From positions 42,594 to 106,593 of the forward strand of contig NZ_JAODAB010000021.1 of assembly GCF_025336485.1 (NCBI RefSeq): 64,000 nt of DNA, given 5' to 3'. Shown one piece after another: positions 26,130 through 38,930 of this stretch; position 1 is the stretch's first letter; the number at the start of each line of letters is the position of its first letter. The translations under genes were made by a program, and so were the position numbers. The DNA is from Pseudomonas citri (GTDB taxonomy: Bacteria > Pseudomonadota > Gammaproteobacteria > Pseudomonadales > Pseudomonadaceae). The notes under the pieces are model-generated. The model did not search any database. It saw only the letters and a program-made list of their open reading frames with translations, and had not been told where the DNA came from.

Positions 26130-27073
26130 CGGTGGTCTCCGACCGAATCCGCATAGGCTGCGGCCGGCAACGGTTGGGACATGTGGGTGGCAATACGCGA
26201 ACGCAGCCAGCGCTCGGCCGGGTCGTTGTCATGCACGCCACTCCAGACCATCGACAATTCGGCGGCATTGATCTCGAACGGCGGGTCTTCGGCACGCAAC
26301 GCACAGCCTTCCACCAGCGCGCAGGCGGCGTAGTCGGGCACGGTGGCGATCAGTTCGGTGCCTGCGAGCAAGGCCCGCAGCCCACTGAACTGCGGCACCC
26401 CCAGCACCACTTTGCGGGTCCGGCCGATGCGGGCCAGGTCCAGGTCGATGTTGCCGCTCAGGTCACCCGAGAACGACACCATTGCATGAGGTCGCGCGCA
26501 ATATTCGTCCAGGGTCAGCGGCCCCGGACGCTTGTCGCCACGCAGGACCTTGCAGGGAATGTCCCGCAACTTCTTGCGCTTGGCATTAGCCGGCAAATCG
26601 GTGGTGTAGCTGACGCCGACGCTGATTTCGCCGCTGCCCAGCAGCGATGACATCAGCAGATAATTGGCCCGGCGCACCACCACGATGATCCCCGGCGCTT
26701 CTTCGCGCAGTTGGCTGAGCAACGGTGGGAACAGGCCGAACTCGGCGTCGTCGGACAAGCCGATGCGGAACACATCGCAACTGGTCGACGGGTCGAACGC
26801 CTTGGCCCGACTGACCGCGCTGGAAATCGTGTCCATGGCCGGTTGCAGCTCTTGCAGGATGACCAGGGCCCGCGGCGTCGGCTCCATACCACGGCCATGA
26901 CGGATCAACAGCGGGTCATCGAACAGGTCCCGCAGTCGTCCCAGCGCCGCGCTCACCGCCGGCTGGCCCATGAACAGCTTTTCGGCGACACGGGTCAGGT
27001 TTTTCTCGAACATCAACGCCTCGAAAATCACCAGCAGGTTCATGTCGAGACGGCGCAAGTCGTTGCGGTTCAT
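26126..27073 (-). CDS. LysR-family transcriptional regulator inside an operon
   Basis: The 315-residue protein belongs to the NodD/SyrM-like branch of LysR (MNRNDLRRLDMNLLVIFEAL, EKLFMGQPAVSAALGRLRDLF). The helix-turn-helix spans residues 25-50. It is co-directional with the genes it overlaps (DoxX, ABM, amidohydrolase) rather than divergent, so it probably regulates its own operon. The alpha/beta hydrolase lies 65 bases upstream. Confidence 0.87.
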   Translation of the reverse strand: MNRNDLRRLDMNLLVIFEALMFEKNLTRVAEKLFMGQPAVSAALGRLRDLFDDPLLIRHGRGMEPTPRALVILQELQPAMDTISSAVSRAKAFDPSTSCDVFRIGLSDDAEFGLFPPLLSQLREEAPGIIVVVRRANYLLMSSLLGSGEISVGVSYTTDLPANAKRKKLRDIPCKVLRGDKRPGPLTLDEYCARPHAMVSFSGDLSGNIDLDLARIGRTRKVVLGVPQFSGLRALLAGTELIATVPDYAACALVEGCALRAEDPPFEINAAELSMVWSGVHDNDPAERWLRSRIATHMSQPLPAAAYADSVGDHR

Positions 27074-27138
27074 GGGTGTAAGTCCTGTTGAACGCCAGGG
27101 ATGGGAGCGAATTCGCGCCCCCAGGTCGTGTGGCCTGG

Positions 27139-27960
27139 TCAGCCCTGGATGAACGCCAGCAAGTCCGCGTTCAGCCGCTCCTTGTGGGTGTCGGTCAGGC
27201 CGTGGGGCGCACCCGGGTAGACCAGCAACTGCGAATGCTTGAGCAACTGCGCGGCGGCAATGCCGGCGGCTTCGATGGGCACCACCTGGTCGTCATCGCC
27301 GTGGACCACTAGGGTCGGCACGTCGATGCCACGCAAGTCCTCGGAAAGGTCGGTCTCCGAAAACGCCTTGATGCAGTCATAGGTGTTCTTGTGGCCGGCG
27401 AGCATGCCTTGCATCCAGAACCAGTCGATCATGCCCTGGGACACCTTGGAGCCCGGACGGTTGGCGCCAAAAAACGCACTGGCCACATCTTTGTATAGCT
27501 GAGAACGGTCAGCCAGGGAGCCCTGGCGCAAGCCGTCGAACACCTCGATAGGCAAGCCGCCAGGGTTGGCGGCGGTCTTGAGCATCAGCGGCGTCACCGC
27601 CGAGATCAGGCCCAGCTTGGCGACGCGCGCCGCGCCATGGCGGCCGATGTAGCGTGCTACTTCGCCACCGCCGGTGGAGAAGCCAAGCAACACGGCGTTC
27701 TTCAAATCCAGCCGCTCGATCAGCTCGGCCAGGTCATCGGCGTAGGTGTCCATGTCATTGCCGCTCCAGGGCTGGCTGGAGCGCCCGTGCCCGCGGCGGT
27801 CATGGGCGATCACCCGGTAACCGTTGGACGCCAGGAACATCATCTGGGCTTCCCAACTGTCCGAGTTCAACGGCCAGCCGTGGCTGAAGACCACCGGTTG
27901 ACCACTGCCCCAGTCCTTGTAATAGATCTCGGTGCCATCGCGGGTGATGAAGGTGCTCAT
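27139..27960 (-). CDS. Alpha/beta hydrolase (non-heme chloroperoxidase/arylesterase type)
   Basis: The 273-residue enzyme opens STFITRDGTEIYYKDWGSG. It has the nucleophile elbow GFSTGG (Ser95), the acid in HGDDDQVVP (residues 220-228) and His253 in APHGL. The oxyanion segment is FSHGWPLNSD. Relatives hydrolyse aryl esters and can perform perhydrolysis. It is the first gene of the minus-strand cluster and is divergent from the STAND regulator. Confidence 0.9.
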   Translation of the reverse strand: MSTFITRDGTEIYYKDWGSGQPVVFSHGWPLNSDSWEAQMMFLASNGYRVIAHDRRGHGRSSQPWSGNDMDTYADDLAELIERLDLKNAVLLGFSTGGGEVARYIGRHGAARVAKLGLISAVTPLMLKTAANPGGLPIEVFDGLRQGSLADRSQLYKDVASAFFGANRPGSKVSQGMIDWFWMQGMLAGHKNTYDCIKAFSETDLSEDLRGIDVPTLVVHGDDDQVVPIEAAGIAAAQLLKHSQLLVYPGAPHGLTDTHKERLNADLLAFIQG

Positions 27961-28183
27961 GACGTGACTCCTTGAGGTGGGTGGATCGCTTCATGGTCTG
28001 TTCGGAAGGCGGATTGGCGTGAGTTAAACGTTGTTAATTTTTTCGGAACTGGCGTGCTCCCTCGCCACAAGGATCGGCGATTGGCGGGATGGATGTGGAA
28101 ACCTCTCGCCGTTGCGCTTGAAGCAAAACCTGAGGAACATGCTCGGGTAAACCCAGGCACCAGGACCAGACCTTGAGAGCGAC

Positions 28184-30994
<2,811 letters not shown>

Positions 30995-32581
30995 ACGCGG
31001 AGTATCCCACGCCTCTTGCAACCGGTAACGTCGATGGAACAACTGCCATTGACCACTGCCACGCAGTTTTTCCAGGGCATAAGCGCGGGTGGTATGGAGC
31101 AGATGGAACCGCTCCACGCCTGCACACCGCTGGACCATGACCAGGGATACATTGACCAGTCCCGACAGCAGCCGCGGCACTTGCCCGACACTCAACTGCG
31201 TACAACTGATTACAGCCATCGCCGTCTCGAGGGTGAACGGCCCGTCGAACACCGCCAGGCGCTGCAAGGCCATTTGTTCCTCGGCGCTCAGGCGTTCGAA
31301 ACTTGAGTCCAGCACCGCTTGCAGGCTTCGGTGGCGAGCCACCGCGGTACGTCGTCCATGGCTCAAGAGCGACAAACCGCACTCCAATTGTTCCAGCACC
31401 CCGGCCAGGCCCAAGGCATCGACCTGCACCGCCGCCAGCTCCAACGCCAATGGCAATCCGTCCAGGCGCTCGCAGATCAAGGCGAGGATCGCCAGGTCCC
31501 GCTCACTGGGCGCGTACCCCTGTTGGCGCGCGGCAATGCGCTCGACCAGCAACTGCACCGCCGGACACACCGCCATCGGGTACCCCGCCTCATGGGGCGA
31601 GGCCAACGCCAGGCCCGGCAGTTGCACAATATGCTCCGGGACCAGATTCAACGGTTCGCGACTGCTCAACAGCAAGGTCACTCCGCAAGCCGTTTCGCGC
31701 AGCATCTGCGCCAGCTCCCGACAGGCTTCGATCACCTGCTCGCAGCCATCGAGTACCAGCAGTATCCGACAATGCGCCAGCCGCTGGCCCAATGCCCCGG
31801 GCTCGACGCCGAGCACGCCGGCCACCTGCACGATCACCTGCGAAGGATCGTCGACAGCGCTCAGGTCAACGAACCAGGCACCCTCGGCAAAGTGCTCAAG
31901 CAACAGTTCAGCCACCCGCAACACCACCGTGGTCTTGCCGACACCGCCGGGGCCCGCCACCGTGACCAGGCGCTGGCGAGGCACTTCCCTCAATAGCCGG
32001 CCGAGCAGCGTATCGCGCCCCACTATCGGGCTCAGGCGCACAGGCAGGTTGTGCCGTTCGCCGCCTGTCTGCAAGGCCAGGGGTACAGCCAGGCAATAGC
32101 CCTGTCGGGGATGATTGAGGATGTAACGACCGCCGTCACCGAAGGCCCGCCGCAGCGCCGCGATGTGCACGCGCAAGTTGATCGCCTCGACCACACTGTC
32201 CGGCCAGACGCGGGCAATCAGCGCCTGCTTGCTGACGAAGGTGCCGGCGTGTTCGACCAGCACCTGAAGAATGTCCAGGGCCCGTCCACCCAGCGCGAGG
32301 GGGACGCCGTCACAGGTGACCAGCCGCTGCTGCCGGTAAAAGGCAAACGGACCGAAGCCCACCGCCGCCTCGGTATCGGGTTTGACGAAACTGTTCATAG
32401 GCGATCGAGCACCGGGGTGCCGGTCCGGGCGTGGCGCTACGGCTCACCGACCGCGTCTGCCCCGGCGCCTGCGCATCCTTTCCAGAGGGTTCGCCGTTAT
32501 CTTGGCAGGCGCGGGCGACAGGACAATGCTGGCACAGGGCGCATCACGGACATCACGGTGCCCTGGACGGACACCGAGGGC

Positions 32582-33532
32582 TCAACTGAACTGCTGGCGA
32601 TACTGCGCCGGCGTCAGCCCGAGTTTCTCACTGAACAGCGAACGCATGTGCCGCACGCTGCCGAAACCGCTGCGAAACGCTACGGTCTTGAGGGGCAAGT
32701 CCGTGCTTTCCAGCAACTGGCGGGCCCTGTCGATGCGCGCGCCTTGCAGGAACTCCATGGGCGTCATGTTCACTTCCTTGACGAACATCCGCGCAAAATG
32801 CCGCGAGCTCATGGCCGCCAGCTCCGCCATGCGCTCTACCGTGAACGGTTCGTCCAAGTGCTCCATGACGTGGTGCTGGACCCGGGTGATTGCCGACTCC
32901 TGTGCCGCCACGGCCGCCACCAGGGGACTGAACTGTGCCTGCCCACCCTGGCGTTTCATCACCACCAGCAACACCTTGGCCACATCCAGCGCCACATTAC
33001 GGCCATGGTCATGCGCGACAATCGACAGGGCCAGGTCGATACCGGCCGTCACACCACCGGACGTGATCAGGCGCCGGTCCTGCAAGAAGATCTTGTCGGT
33101 TTCCACCAAGGCCTTGGGAAAACGCCGGACCAGGCGTTCGGTGTAGTGCCAGTGGGTGGTGACCCGGTAGCCGTCCAGCAATCCCGCCTCGCCAAGCACA
33201 AACGCGCCGGTGCAGATGGAGCCATAACGCGTGGCCCGTTGCGCCGCGGCCCGCAGCCAGATGTGCAACCCCGAATGCTGGTCGTTATAGGCCCCCGGGC
33301 CGCCTGGCACCAGCAGCACGTCATAAGCTGCCCAGGCCTGGTCGATATGGACGTCGGCCTGCACCGTCACGCCATTGGATGCGCGCAGGGGGCCACGCTC
33401 GGTCCCCAGGGTCAGCAATTGATACTGGTGTTGGGGCTCGAGATAACGATTGGCGATGGAAAACACCTCCATGGGCCCGGCCATGTCGAGCAGCAAAAAA
33501 TCCGGGAACAACACCATTGCAACGGTTTTCAT
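32582..33532 (-). CDS. GlxA-family regulator (DJ-1/PfpI domain plus AraC DNA-binding domain)
   Basis: The 316-residue product starts MKTVAMVLFPDFLLLDMAGP. It has a DJ-1/PfpI-like sensor (DVLLVPGGPGAY, YGSICTGAFVLGEAGLL with the nucleophile-elbow Cys) and a C-terminal AraC domain with two helix-turn-helices (FTVERMAELAAMSSRHFARMF; AFRSGFGSVRHMRSLF). ATG 33532 was chosen since the sensor homology begins there; 23 upstream codons are unlikely. It is divergent from a pirin gene across 233 bp, a plausible target. Confidence 0.88.
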   Translation of the reverse strand: MKTVAMVLFPDFLLLDMAGPMEVFSIANRYLEPQHQYQLLTLGTERGPLRASNGVTVQADVHIDQAWAAYDVLLVPGGPGAYNDQHSGLHIWLRAAAQRATRYGSICTGAFVLGEAGLLDGYRVTTHWHYTERLVRRFPKALVETDKIFLQDRRLITSGGVTAGIDLALSIVAHDHGRNVALDVAKVLLVVMKRQGGQAQFSPLVAAVAAQESAITRVQHHVMEHLDEPFTVERMAELAAMSSRHFARMFVKEVNMTPMEFLQGARIDRARQLLESTDLPLKTVAFRSGFGSVRHMRSLFSEKLGLTPAQYRQQFS

Positions 33533-33765
33533 GGGCAAATACACCAAATAATCCGGAACCTGGGGGGACCCCACAGGTTTGGGTAGCCAAAGCCCCAGCA
33601 TTATGTCGAAGCGATGCGCCTGCTGATAGGGAGGCCAGATTGTCCACTACAAAAGGACAGTTTTTCGTATTCAACCTACTTATTGAACGCACGGATAACC
33701 ATTAATCTTCTTCTGAACCCGGCGAACGGCCTACCCCGTCGCCCACAGACACCAGGAGAATCACC

Positions 33766-34488
33766 ATGCTGACCCTTCGCAAAGCTTCGGACCGCGGTAT
33801 CGCTCGTCACGGCTGGCTGACCTCGTTCCACACCTTTTCCTTTGCCAATTACCGTGACCTCAACCAACAGGGTTTCTCCGACCTGCTGGTCATCAACGAC
33901 GACCGCGTCGCCCCCGCCAAGGGTTTTGGCCAGCACCCGCATAGGGACATGGAGATCTTTTCCTATGTGCTCGAAGGTGCGCTGGAGCACAAGGACACCC
34001 TCGGCACGGGCTCAGTCATTCGCCCCGGCGACGTGCAACTGATGAGCGCCGGCAGCGGCGTGGCCCACAGCGAGTTCAACCACAGCGCGGACGAAGGGGT
34101 GCACTTTCTGCAAATCTGGATCGTGCCCAACGTCAGTGGCGCCACGCCGCGCTATCAACAGCAGCACTTCAGCGCGGAACACAAGCGCGGTCGCCTGCAA
34201 CTGATCATTTCGCCGGACGGCGCCGATGGCTCGCTCCAGGTCCGCCAGGACGCACGGGTCTACGCCGGGCTGTTCGACGGACAGCAAAACGCGACGCTGA
34301 CGCTGGCACCCGATCGCTACGCCTACGTGCATGTAGCCCGAGGCAACGTCGAGCTGAACGGCCTGTCGCTACAACAAGGTGATGGGGTGCGGGTGCGCGA
34401 GGAGCAGACACTGACCTTGAGCAATGGCGTGGATGCCGAGGTGCTGGTCTTTGACCTGCGGCCCCATGAACTGCCGCAGATGCCGTGA
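33766..34488 (+). CDS. Pirin-family protein (YhhW-type bicupin)
   Basis: The 240-residue bicupin has the metal ligands His57, His59, His101 and Glu103 (QHPHRDMEIF; VAHSEFNHS). YhhW-type pirins show quercetinase activity in vitro; the natural role is uncertain and may be transcriptional or redox-related. AGGAG lies 9 bases before ATG 33766. It stands alone, with a strong hairpin after the stop. Confidence 0.9.
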   Translation: MLTLRKASDRGIARHGWLTSFHTFSFANYRDLNQQGFSDLLVINDDRVAPAKGFGQHPHRDMEIFSYVLEGALEHKDTLGTGSVIRPGDVQLMSAGSGVAHSEFNHSADEGVHFLQIWIVPNVSGATPRYQQQHFSAEHKRGRLQLIISPDGADGSLQVRQDARVYAGLFDGQQNATLTLAPDRYAYVHVARGNVELNGLSLQQGDGVRVREEQTLTLSNGVDAEVLVFDLRPHELPQMP

Positions 34489-34509
34489 GGCGAAAGCCCC
34501 GTGTGCAAG

Positions 34510-34545
34510 CGCCCGCGACCAGGTTTCAAAGCTTGGTCGCGGGCG
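34510..34545 (+). terminator. Strong hairpin after the pirin gene
   Basis: CGCCCGCGACCA (34510-34521) pairs perfectly with TGGTCGCGGGCG (34534-34545) over 12 bp with a 12-base loop. TTTGCG follows. It starts 22 bases after the pirin stop. Confidence 0.75.
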
Positions 34546-34711
34546 TTTGCGTGTTGTCAGCGACACCGACGATCTATAAAGTTCCGTTTCAGAATGTAAT
34601 TCTGATCAGCGGTCGCTGATACTTGCCTCGCCCATTGTTGACGAACTGTTACACACCCAGGCAAAATAATTTCAATTTGCCATCACTCTTTCCAGAGTTC
34701 TGGTTTCATGG

Positions 34712-35122
34712 ATGAAAAGCATGAAGAAGGTTGTTATTGGGCTCGCTGCCCTGTGTGTGACAGGTCTTACGACTGCCGAGATCCAGAAAATCCAATACGC
34801 CTACGATGACTCGGATGCCGAGTACTCGATTGTTTCGTTCAGTGAAAGCGATACCGCCATCCAGGCCATCGTGCAAAGAGCGGGCACCTATTTCACCAGC
34901 TATACAAAAGTTGAACTTGACTGCCCCCATCGAAATGTTCGCCACATGGGTATGTACAACAGTCTGGAGAGTCTGGAAAAAGCTCCGTTCGACCAGATGC
35001 AAGGGCGCATCGTCGAGGGTTCGATCGCCGATGAAGTCGGCAAGCTGCTCTGCAAAGGTACGTTGACTGCCTCGCAGGCCGGGGATCTGTCGGCAGACGA
35101 ACAAGCCAACGATAGAAGCTGA
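34712..35122 (+). CDS. Small secreted protein of unknown function
   Basis: The 136-residue product starts with a signal peptide (KKVVIGLAALCVTGLTTA, cleavage near residue 22), so it is probably periplasmic. Two cysteines (LDCPHRNVRH and GKLLCKGT) could form a disulfide, as in small surface-adhesin-E-like proteins, but no family was firmly recognised. An in-frame ATG three codons later (34721) is an equally possible start. The upstream 150 bases are visibly more AT-rich than the surroundings. Confidence 0.6.
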   Translation: MKSMKKVVIGLAALCVTGLTTAEIQKIQYAYDDSDAEYSIVSFSESDTAIQAIVQRAGTYFTSYTKVELDCPHRNVRHMGMYNSLESLEKAPFDQMQGRIVEGSIADEVGKLLCKGTLTASQAGDLSADEQANDRS

Positions 35123-35330
35123 CCCCAACGCCGCTGCCTTGCGGCGTCAATTTTCGCCGAAGTGCGAGTGTCATTACAGAGCGATGACTCTGACATGGAT
35201 GTCTGTGGGTTGAATGACGAGGCTCGTCGGTCAACGCACAAAAGACACCTTATTTCTGCACAGACAGAGAGAGGTAAACCTGATCCATAGCCTGAAGTAC
35301 CCGCTTTCGTCAAGCGGGTTGGGAATACTT

Positions 35331-35546
35331 ATGCACGCAAGAAAGATATTCGAGTTATTGATGTCGGTAGTGTTTTACACCCTGCTCTCGCTACTGTGGT
35401 TCGCCTATGCCGTTCCGGAAATGCTTGAAGAAGGCTCCGAGCTCGCCTTGATCGTGGCCGCGACAGGATCGATCATCTGGATGTGCGCGACAGGTTGCAT
35501 CGTCCTGTATACGGTCCAGAAGACGCGCTCGACCGACCGTCCATGA
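35331..35546 (+). CDS. Small two-helix membrane protein of unknown function
   Basis: The 71-residue product has two hydrophobic helices (LLMSVVFYTLLSLLWFAYAV and LIVAATGSIIWMCATGCIVL) joined by an acidic loop. It is not recognised. ATG 35331 has only a weak ribosome-binding site; an in-frame ATG at 35214 would add 39 polar residues. It converges on the GlxA-type regulator, with a hairpin between them. Confidence 0.5.
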   Translation: MHARKIFELLMSVVFYTLLSLLWFAYAVPEMLEEGSELALIVAATGSIIWMCATGCIVLYTVQKTRSTDRP

Positions 35547-35587
35547 CGAAGGGCTTGTCCACTTCAGCAACGGACAAGTCCCCTTCG
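35547..35587. terminator. Hairpin between convergent genes
   Basis: CGAAGGG-CTTGTCC (35547-35560) pairs with GGACAAG (35572-35578) and CCCTTCG (35581-35587), with a two-base bulge and an 11-base loop. It directly overlaps the end of the small membrane gene and precedes the end of the convergent regulator. Confidence 0.6.
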
Positions 35588-35624
35588 CGGTTAACGAAAC
35601 CACTCCTGCCTTGACGACGCAGCC

Positions 35625-36662
35625 TCACCGCGACGCCTGTTTACGCTCGAACGTCGACCGATAACTGCCCGGCGGAACACCGAAGAAATCCCGGAAACGC
35701 CGCTGAAAATGCGGCGAGCTGACAAAGCCTGTCGCCACGGCTATTTCTGTCACGGACCGATTGGTCTGCTGGATGAGCTGCCGCGCCCGCGTCAGCCGCA
35801 GCTCCAGGTAATAGCGCGTCGGGGTCGCGCCCAGGAAGCGGCAGAAGCGCCGCTCCAACTGTCGTTTGGAAATCTTCACGCAGGCCGCCAGTTCGTCGAC
35901 CGTCAGCGGCTCTTCGACGTTTTGCCACATCAGTTCCAGCGCCAGCTTCAGGCTTTCCGGCAGGGTCGGGTCCGTCTCGACGAAGACGGGCGGCAAGTCC
36001 GTCGCATCGCCCGACTCATCGCAGCGCAGGATTTCCTCGATGGCACCCACCAACGCCGCGCCGCCCGTCTGGCGGATCAACTGAAGCATCATGCGCAGCG
36101 AGCTGTTGGCACCTGCACAACTGATCCGCTCGCGGTCCACGACGTAGGCGCGACTGGACACCTTCACATGGGGAAAGACCTCAGCCATCATGGCCCGGCT
36201 TTCCGGATGGACCGCGCATTCGAAACCGTCCAGAAGGTTGGCATCGGCGACAAAAAAGACCCCGTTCCACAGCCCTCCCAGGATTGCCCCCGAGGCGGCG
36301 TTGGCGCGCAGTTTGCGGCGCAACAGCGGATTGCCTTGCAGTTTCACCCGAAAACCACCGGCGACGATCAGCACGTCCTGGTTTTCCGGCAATTGCCCGA
36401 TCTCGATGTCGGTCGAAATCACGATGCCCAGATCGCTGGTCACCTGCCCTCCCGAAACCCCGACCGTCAGCACCTCGTAGAGGGGCCTGTCGCTCATCAG
36501 GTTGGCGGTCACCAGCGCGTCTACCGCACCGGTAAAGGACATCATCGAGAAATTATCCATCAACACGAACGCGACGCGGATCGGCGCCTGGTCGGCGCCC
36601 GACCCGATCGGCCGATAAGCCATGTTCTTGTTCTTAAGTACGCTCTCGAATGCGCTTGGCAT
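35625..36662 (-). CDS. GlxA-family AraC-type regulator (GbdR/CdhR-like)
   Basis: The 345-residue protein has a DJ-1/PfpI-like sensor (RVAFVLMDNFSMMSFTGAVDAL; DVLIVAGGFRVKL) and an AraC DNA-binding domain (TVDELAACVKISKRQLERRF; ATGFVSSPHFQRRFRDFFG). The sensor's elbow Cys is not in the usual place (LGGLWNGVFFVAD), as expected for a ligand-binding rather than catalytic domain. The layout resembles GbdR and CdhR, which respond to glycine betaine and carnitine. It is divergent from a chemoreceptor and 2.5 kb from the betaine island, so a quaternary-amine effector is plausible but inferred. Confidence 0.82.
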   Translation of the reverse strand: MPSAFESVLKNKNMAYRPIGSGADQAPIRVAFVLMDNFSMMSFTGAVDALVTANLMSDRPLYEVLTVGVSGGQVTSDLGIVISTDIEIGQLPENQDVLIVAGGFRVKLQGNPLLRRKLRANAASGAILGGLWNGVFFVADANLLDGFECAVHPESRAMMAEVFPHVKVSSRAYVVDRERISCAGANSSLRMMLQLIRQTGGAALVGAIEEILRCDESGDATDLPPVFVETDPTLPESLKLALELMWQNVEEPLTVDELAACVKISKRQLERRFCRFLGATPTRYYLELRLTRARQLIQQTNRSVTEIAVATGFVSSPHFQRRFRDFFGVPPGSYRSTFERKQASR

Positions 36663-36935
36663 AGGGCCTCGTTATGACATGAAGACGATCGGGACTTGCC
36701 TGATGCTCTCGCCGCGGCCAACAAACGCGGGCATACAGAACACCCCCCTATCTTCCAGATTAGCCACATCGGCTGCAATCGTAGGACCGACAACATCTGT
36801 GCTTTCCTAAAGTGAATGCGACTTTGGTCGATATGCTGGAAGTGGCACGAGCGCTTTCCCCTTCCAAAGACACGCAACGCGCATCGCTACTGTTTCCGCC
36901 GTTCCAATACCGACAAAATACCCGCGGGAGAAGTC

Positions 36936-38879
36936 ATGAATATCAAACAGAAGCTGACATGGGCGTTCGCGGCCATCGCCTGCCTCCCGGTTATCCTGGT
37001 GGCGGTGCTGGTCGTATTGAACCTGCGCGACGCAGCGAAAGCCAACTTCCTCGACAGCAGCGGCCGTGAAATCCGCCAGATCGACAATGGCATGAAGACG
37101 TTCTTCGACGGCATCAGCCAGAACGTCGAGCAGTTCGCCAAGGATCCGCGGATCCTTGCCGCCAAGGGATTGAAGAACTACTCCGGTGCCGATGTCACCA
37201 AAACCCCACTGCCGGAAATCAATCAACAGCTCCTGGCGATTTTCGATGGGTTCGCCAAGACCCATCCGACTACGGCCTATCTGTCCGTGGCCCAGACCGA
37301 CGGCGGCTACGCCAGTTGGCCTGACGACCAGAAACTGGCGAACTACGACCCACGGGTACGTCCGTGGTACAAGACCGCCATGGCCTCACCGGGTGTCACC
37401 GCCCGTACCGACGCCTATTATTGGGCACCGGACGATGTCACCCTGATCTGCACCGTGCGTACCGTCAACGACGCCAGCGGCAATGTGATCGGCGTCGTCG
37501 GCCTGGACGTATCGCTCAAGCAACTGACCGAACTGGTCAAGCAACTCAAGCTGGGCGAAAGCGGTTACCTGATGCTGGTCGAGGGGAACGGCAACGTGCT
37601 GGTCGACGCCAGCGATGCCAAGCACAACTTCAAGCCTTTGGCCGACCTCGGCCCGAACTATGCCGCGCTGGCCAAGAGCAGCGACGGCATGACCCAGATC
37701 GAGATCGATGGCGTTTCCTACATGGTCAACGTCGTGACCTCCAAGACCCTGGGCTGGCGCTTCATAGGCCTGATCAAAAGCGATGAAGTCATGGCAGGGG
37801 CCTCCAGCCTGACCTGGTTGATCGCCATTATCGCGGCGGTACTGGCGGCGATCTTCGCCGTGGTCGGCGCCAGCTTCGCCAGCGTCATCGTGCGACCGAT
37901 TCGCGGCGTTGCAAATGGCTTGCAGGAAATCGCCGAAGGTGAAGGCGACCTCACCCGTCAACTTTCTGTACAAGGCAAGGACGAAACGGCCACCCTGGCA
38001 AGCTGGTTCAACCAGTTCCTGGGCATGATCGCGCAGTTGGTACAGCGAATCGGCAGTGCCTCCTCCGACCTGCAAAACGCTGCGGCCGACACCAGCGAAG
38101 TCGCCTCCAACATGAACGAAGCTGCCGGCCGCCAGCGCCAGGCGGTGGAACTGGTGAGTACCGCCTTCAACGAAATGGTCGCCACCGCCAACGAAGTGGC
38201 CCGCTCCTGCAGCCAGGCCGCTTCCAGCGCGGACACCGGCTACCGTGACGTGCACGACGGCCAGCATCACATCGGCGAAGCCACCGGCAGCGTGCTGAAA
38301 CTGAGCGAAGACCTGCAGCAGTCGACCCAGACCATGCAGGCCCTCGAGCAAGACAGCAAGAACATCAACACCATCCTCGACACCATCCGTTCGATCGCCG
38401 AGCAGACCAACCTGCTGGCGCTCAACGCCGCCATCGAGGCCGCACGGGCCGGCGACCAGGGACGTGGATTTGCCGTGGTCGCCGACGAGGTCCGGGCCCT
38501 GGCCCGACGCACCGCCGACTCCACTGGTGAGATCGACAGCCTGCTGGGCAATCTGGCCCGCCGTACTCAGGAAGTGACCCAGCAGATGCAGAGCAGCCTG
38601 CAGGTGTCGCAGACCAGCGTGGAACGCATCCAGCAGGCCCGCGACAGCTTCGACAAGATCCGCAGCTCGGTGGACTCGATCCGCGACCAGAACACCCAGA
38701 TCGCCACCGCAGCCGAAGAACAGCACCAGGTGGCCGAGGACATCAACCGGCACATCGCGCAGATTCATGCCGATGCGCAGTTGGTCGAGGAGTTTGCCCA
38801 CTCGGCGCAGACCGGTTCGGGCCGCCTGACGGATATTTCCGGTCAGCTGAGGGGCTTGGTGGGACGGTTCAAGTTCTAA
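36936..38879 (+). CDS. Methyl-accepting chemotaxis protein, dCache_1 (PctA-like)
   Basis: The 647-residue chemoreceptor has a transmembrane helix at about residues 10-29 and a periplasmic double-Cache domain. A second transmembrane helix lies near 290-310 (LIAIIAAVLAAIFAVVGASF), followed by a HAMP domain and a signalling domain with the tip motif EQTNLLALNAAIEAARAG. The sensor contains YDPRVRPWYK and later GVVGLDVSLKQLT, the Arg/Trp/Tyr plus Asp pattern of amino-acid- or amine-binding dCache domains. No C-terminal CheR pentapeptide is seen. ATG 36936 follows GGGAG; the longer frame from 36816 is rejected. Confidence 0.92.
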   Translation: MNIKQKLTWAFAAIACLPVILVAVLVVLNLRDAAKANFLDSSGREIRQIDNGMKTFFDGISQNVEQFAKDPRILAAKGLKNYSGADVTKTPLPEINQQLLAIFDGFAKTHPTTAYLSVAQTDGGYASWPDDQKLANYDPRVRPWYKTAMASPGVTARTDAYYWAPDDVTLICTVRTVNDASGNVIGVVGLDVSLKQLTELVKQLKLGESGYLMLVEGNGNVLVDASDAKHNFKPLADLGPNYAALAKSSDGMTQIEIDGVSYMVNVVTSKTLGWRFIGLIKSDEVMAGASSLTWLIAIIAAVLAAIFAVVGASFASVIVRPIRGVANGLQEIAEGEGDLTRQLSVQGKDETATLASWFNQFLGMIAQLVQRIGSASSDLQNAAADTSEVASNMNEAAGRQRQAVELVSTAFNEMVATANEVARSCSQAASSADTGYRDVHDGQHHIGEATGSVLKLSEDLQQSTQTMQALEQDSKNINTILDTIRSIAEQTNLLALNAAIEAARAGDQGRGFAVVADEVRALARRTADSTGEIDSLLGNLARRTQEVTQQMQSSLQVSQTSVERIQQARDSFDKIRSSVDSIRDQNTQIATAAEEQHQVAEDINRHIAQIHADAQLVEEFAHSAQTGSGRLTDISGQLRGLVGRFKF

Positions 38880-38930
38880 GCGGTATGTCCTGGGAGCCAG
38901 GGACGGCTCAAGGCTTTTACGTTCGCCCCC

